Of a DNA stretch of 64,000 bases, positions 61,543-64,000 are shown in pieces. Below the pieces are notes generated by a model, which worked only from the letters and a program-made list of their open reading frames with translations, had not been told where the DNA came from and made no database searches. A program made the translations under genes and the position numbers. Origin of the DNA: an uncultured Clostridia bacterium (lineage in GTDB: Bacteria; Bacillota; Clostridia; UBA1381); NCBI GenBank assembly GCA_947591315.1, contig CANQDD010000003.1, positions 78,563 through 142,562 on the forward strand. The letters run 5' to 3'. Positions within the stretch are counted from its first letter, which is position 1. Each line of letters opens with the position of its first letter.

Positions 61543-62561
61543 GGAAGCTTTTGAACTCACTGTATATAACCGATGAGAGCATATATCTGACGCTTGACGG
61601 AGAAAACATTGTGTGCAGAAAGGATAACAAAATTCAGTTACGCTTGCCTTTTTCAAATATCGAGGCTGTGTACTGCTTCGGCTATCTCGGCTGCTCGCCC
61701 GCTTTAATGGGAAAATGCGCGGAATACGGTATACCGATAACCTTCATATCGCCGCAGGGACGTTTTCTCGCAAGTGTTCACGGAGCGTCGCACGGCAATA
61801 TACTATTGCGTAAGGCGCAGTTCGAGAAATTTGCAGATCCTCCCGCGCTGCTGCGTCAGAATACGGTTGCCGCAAAAATGGCAAACACGCGCAGCGTTGT
61901 AAAGCGAACGCTGAAGGACTATCCGTCGGTCAATGACGACGGCAGTCTCTCGCATTGTATTGAGCTGCTGAACCAATACATAGAAAACGTGTATGCGACA
62001 GAGGACGTAAATGAAATTCTCGGCATAGAAGGCCGCGGAGCGAAGGCGTATTTCGACATTTTTGACAGCCTGATTTTGCATCAAAAAGACGATTTTCATT
62101 TTGCCATGCGCACAAAGCGTCCCCCGTTGGACAGAGTAAACGCGGTGCTGTCGTTTTTGTATACCGTCTGGACGAACGACTACGCGTCAGCTCTTGAAAG
62201 TGTGGGGTTGGACAGCTATATGGGTTTTTATCACGCTGTCCGTCCGGGACGCGCGTCGCTTGCGTGCGACCTCGTTGAAGAAAGCCGCTGCATAGTGGAA
62301 CGGTTTGTTCTTACCATGATAAATTTGAAGATATTAAACGCGAAGGATTTTGAAACGCAGGTAAGCGGAGCGGTATTTCTGAACACGGACGGCAAAAAGA
62401 AGCTCCTCGCAAAGTGGCAGGAGAAGAAGCGCACAGATATAACGCACCCGTATTTGAAGCAGAAAATACAGCTTGGGCTTTTGCCGTACGCGCAAAGTAT
62501 GCTGCTCGCGAAGTATATCCGCGGCGAAATCGAGGAATACCCGTGTTATATTGTGAAGTAA
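61539..62561 (+). CDS. cas1: Cas1 integrase, type I-C
   Basis: 340 residues. N-terminal beta domain with LYITDESIYLTLDGENIVC, then the helical catalytic domain with Glu in EVNEILGIEGRGAKAYFD-type stretch (EDVNEILGIEGRGAK), His in GFYHAVRPGRASLACDLVEESR, and the C-terminal SGAVFLNTDGKKKLLAKWQEKK. It inserts spacers at the leader end of the array with Cas2. Confidence 0.96.
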   Translation: MRKLLNSLYITDESIYLTLDGENIVCRKDNKIQLRLPFSNIEAVYCFGYLGCSPALMGKCAEYGIPITFISPQGRFLASVHGASHGNILLRKAQFEKFADPPALLRQNTVAAKMANTRSVVKRTLKDYPSVNDDGSLSHCIELLNQYIENVYATEDVNEILGIEGRGAKAYFDIFDSLILHQKDDFHFAMRTKRPPLDRVNAVLSFLYTVWTNDYASALESVGLDSYMGFYHAVRPGRASLACDLVEESRCIVERFVLTMINLKILNAKDFETQVSGAVFLNTDGKKKLLAKWQEKKRTDITHPYLKQKIQLGLLPYAQSMLLAKYIRGEIEEYPCYIVK

Positions 62562-62579
62562 GGAAAGGAAACCGAAATT

Positions 62580-62870
62580 ATGATGAGTGTGGTAAGCTAT
62601 GATGTTTCGACAACCGACGCGGAGGGCAGGCGAAGGCTCAGGAGGGTTGCGAAAGAATGTGTCAATTACGGTCAGCGCGTCCAAAATTCCGTTTTTGAGG
62701 TTGATGTTGACTACTCAACATTTTTGAAGCTGAAGGATAAATTGGAAAATATTATCAACCATGATAAGGACAGCCTCAGAATATATTACCTCGGCAACAA
62801 CTGGAAAAGGCGCGTCGAGCATATCGGCGCCAAAGCAACGTATGATCCGGAGGGTGCGCTGATTATATGA
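62580..62870 (+). CDS. cas2: Cas2, type I-C
   Basis: 96 residues. VVSYDVSTTDAEGRRRLRRVAKECVNYGQRVQNSVFEVDVD is the standard ferredoxin-like start with the YDV motif. It forms the core of the Cas1-Cas2 spacer integrase. AAGGAAAGGAA precedes two adjacent ATGs; the first has the better spacing. Confidence 0.96.
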   Translation: MMSVVSYDVSTTDAEGRRRLRRVAKECVNYGQRVQNSVFEVDVDYSTFLKLKDKLENIINHDKDSLRIYYLGNNWKRRVEHIGAKATYDPEGALII

Positions 62871-63013
62871 CATCGGCGGCGAACTGTAAGCAATATTGAA
62901 AACCCAAATAGGTTCGCCTGAAAAATCACTTGATTTTTTGTAAAAATTATGCTAAACTTAAGAAAAGTCCGCCGAATTGCGGGGCAAACACTGTATATTA
63001 TACAATATATAGG
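62871..63013 (+). promoter_or_regulatory. CRISPR leader
   Basis: AT-rich 143 bp between cas2 and the first repeat, ending TATTATACAATATATAGG. It should contain the array promoter and the Cas1-Cas2 docking sequence. A GGCGAAC/GTTCGCC inverted repeat lies near 62880-62930. Confidence 0.75.
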
Positions 63014-64000
63014 GGTCACGCCTCGCAAGAGGCGTGTGAGTTGAAATGTTATAAAGTTTGCCCGTAAGCGCGACCTTTGTACCGGTCACGCCTCGCAAGA
63101 GGCGTGTGAGTTGAAATGTCAGGTAAACCGGCGCTCGGCGTCGGTGCGGGAGGTCACGCCTCGCAAGAGGCGTGTGAGTTGAAATAACAATGTGGGCTCA
63201 GTGAAAGGAATGTATCATGGTCACGCCTCGCAAGAGGCGTGTGAGTTGAAATTTTCTTCAGCTCGTCGTACAGTATGGCAAATACGGGTCACGCCTCGCA
63301 AGAGGCGTGTGAGTTGAAATGATTACCATACCGCCCTTTGCCAACGCGTATTCGGTCACGCCTCGCAAGAGGCGTGTGAGTTGAAATCAACCCAGAAGAT
63401 TTTTAAGAGTTCATCTGTATTGGTCACGCCTCGCAAGAGGCGTGTGAGTTGAAATAACGCGATGAGCTCGCCGACGCGCGCGCCTGTGTGGTCACGCCTC
63501 GCAAGAGGCGTGTGAGTTGAAATCGCCGGTCTTTGTGCTTCGCGCCGGTGTCGGCTGGGTCACGCCTCGCAAGAGGCGTGTGAGTTGAAATGTGCAAGGG
63601 ACTTCTATACCCTCAAGCCCTCAAGGTCACGCCTCGCAAGAGGCGTGTGAGTTGAAATAAAAACGCCGTATTTATCCAAAAAATTTTTTACCTGGTCACG
63701 CCTCGCAAGAGGCGTGTGAGTTGAAATTCCCTGGCGCGGGGGCGCTGTGGGGTGTGCTGTGGGTCACGCCTCGCAAGAGGCGTGTGAGTTGAAATTTACG
63801 GTCATGGGAATCGGGAATCGGACACAGGGGGGTCACGCCTCGCAAGAGGCGTGTGAGTTGAAATTAAGTTAGCCGACCTCGCGACGGGCAATTACGTGGT
63901 CACGCCTCGCAAGAGGCGTGTGAGTTGAAATTTGCAGAGCGCGGACAAGATGAAAACGACGCGGGGTCACGCCTCGCAAGAGGCGTGTGAGTTGAAATTC
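63014..64000 (+). CRISPR. Type I-C CRISPR array, 15 repeats seen, continues past window
   Basis: Fifteen identical 34-nt repeats, starting GGTCACGCCTCGCAAGAGGC and ending GTGTGAGTTGAAAT, first at 63014, last at 63965-63998. Fourteen complete spacers of 33-36 nt; the array runs off the right edge. The stem is ACGCCTC/GAGGCGT. Repeats show no decay even at the last one seen. The cas genes lie upstream in the same direction, so the leader end is at 63014. No spacer obviously matches elsewhere in the window. Confidence 0.98.

Noticed and set aside
1..64000. tRNA, rRNA and riboswitch genes
   Set aside because: No cloverleaf-like or rRNA-like stretch and no clear riboswitch core was recognised by eye; a covariance-model search was not possible.

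Overview
The window looks like chromosomal DNA of a Clostridia-class Firmicute, probably an anaerobic gut-type organism. The signs are AGGAGG ribosome sites, consensus sigma-A promoters (TTGACA-17-TATAAT and close variants), SLH-domain surface proteins, many copper-amine-oxidase-like 'stalk' domains, a PP-loop LarE and a DUF1413 protein. No rRNA or tRNA gene is visible and no genus can be assigned.

Layout. 1-7.9 kb: the end of a PAS-GAF-GGDEF-EAL signalling gene, small surface and unknown genes, the rpsF-ssb-rpsR operon, a low-molecular-weight tyrosine phosphatase and lysS. 7.95-17.34 kb: an integrated element with a Tn916-family Xis/Int pair at its right end and a 41-bp copy of the lysS 3' end at each border. 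No conjugation genes are seen. Its cargo includes an FGDG-repeat membrane protein, a WYL regulator, a CbxX/SpoVK-like AAA+ ATPase and a LEM-3-like GIY-YIG protein; their promoter regions share a GTACAATTTTTTGCA-type motif. 17.5-36.5 kb: a long minus-strand redox and ester-hydrolysis cluster of secreted esterases, a permease, LarE, DUF362/flavodoxin proteins, a 1287-residue CMD-stalk-cupin-carboxylesterase fusion, Fe-ADH, aldo/keto reductase, flavin reductase and flavodoxin. It ends at a LysR gene, and two of its promoters carry the same 25-bp dyad near -64. 36.5-40.4 kb: a separate island with a Z1 helicase-like protein fused to a HExxH metallopeptidase, bordered by a 30-bp perfect direct repeat. 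40.4-54.8 kb: ordinary chromosome with a SigB-family sigma factor, pyrE, S-layer proteins, ftsH, a GH13 enzyme, rimO, pgsA and hisIE. 54.9-64 kb: a complete type I-C CRISPR-Cas locus (cas3-5-8c-7-4-1-2) and a 15-repeat array that runs off the window end.

The most interesting item lies just upstream of cas3 on the opposite strand. It is a self-contained RNA gene with a consensus promoter and an intrinsic terminator. It holds a half repeat with the intact crRNA 5' handle, a 20-nt pseudo-spacer, and a degenerate repeat whose stem is kept by paired changes. The pseudo-spacer matches the cas promoter at 17 of 20 positions. Two of the three mismatches fall at guide positions 6 and 18, which Cascade does not read, and a CTC (YYC-type) PAM is adjacent. 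The matched site covers the cas -10 box. This is the layout expected of a crRNA-like autorepressor of the cas operon.
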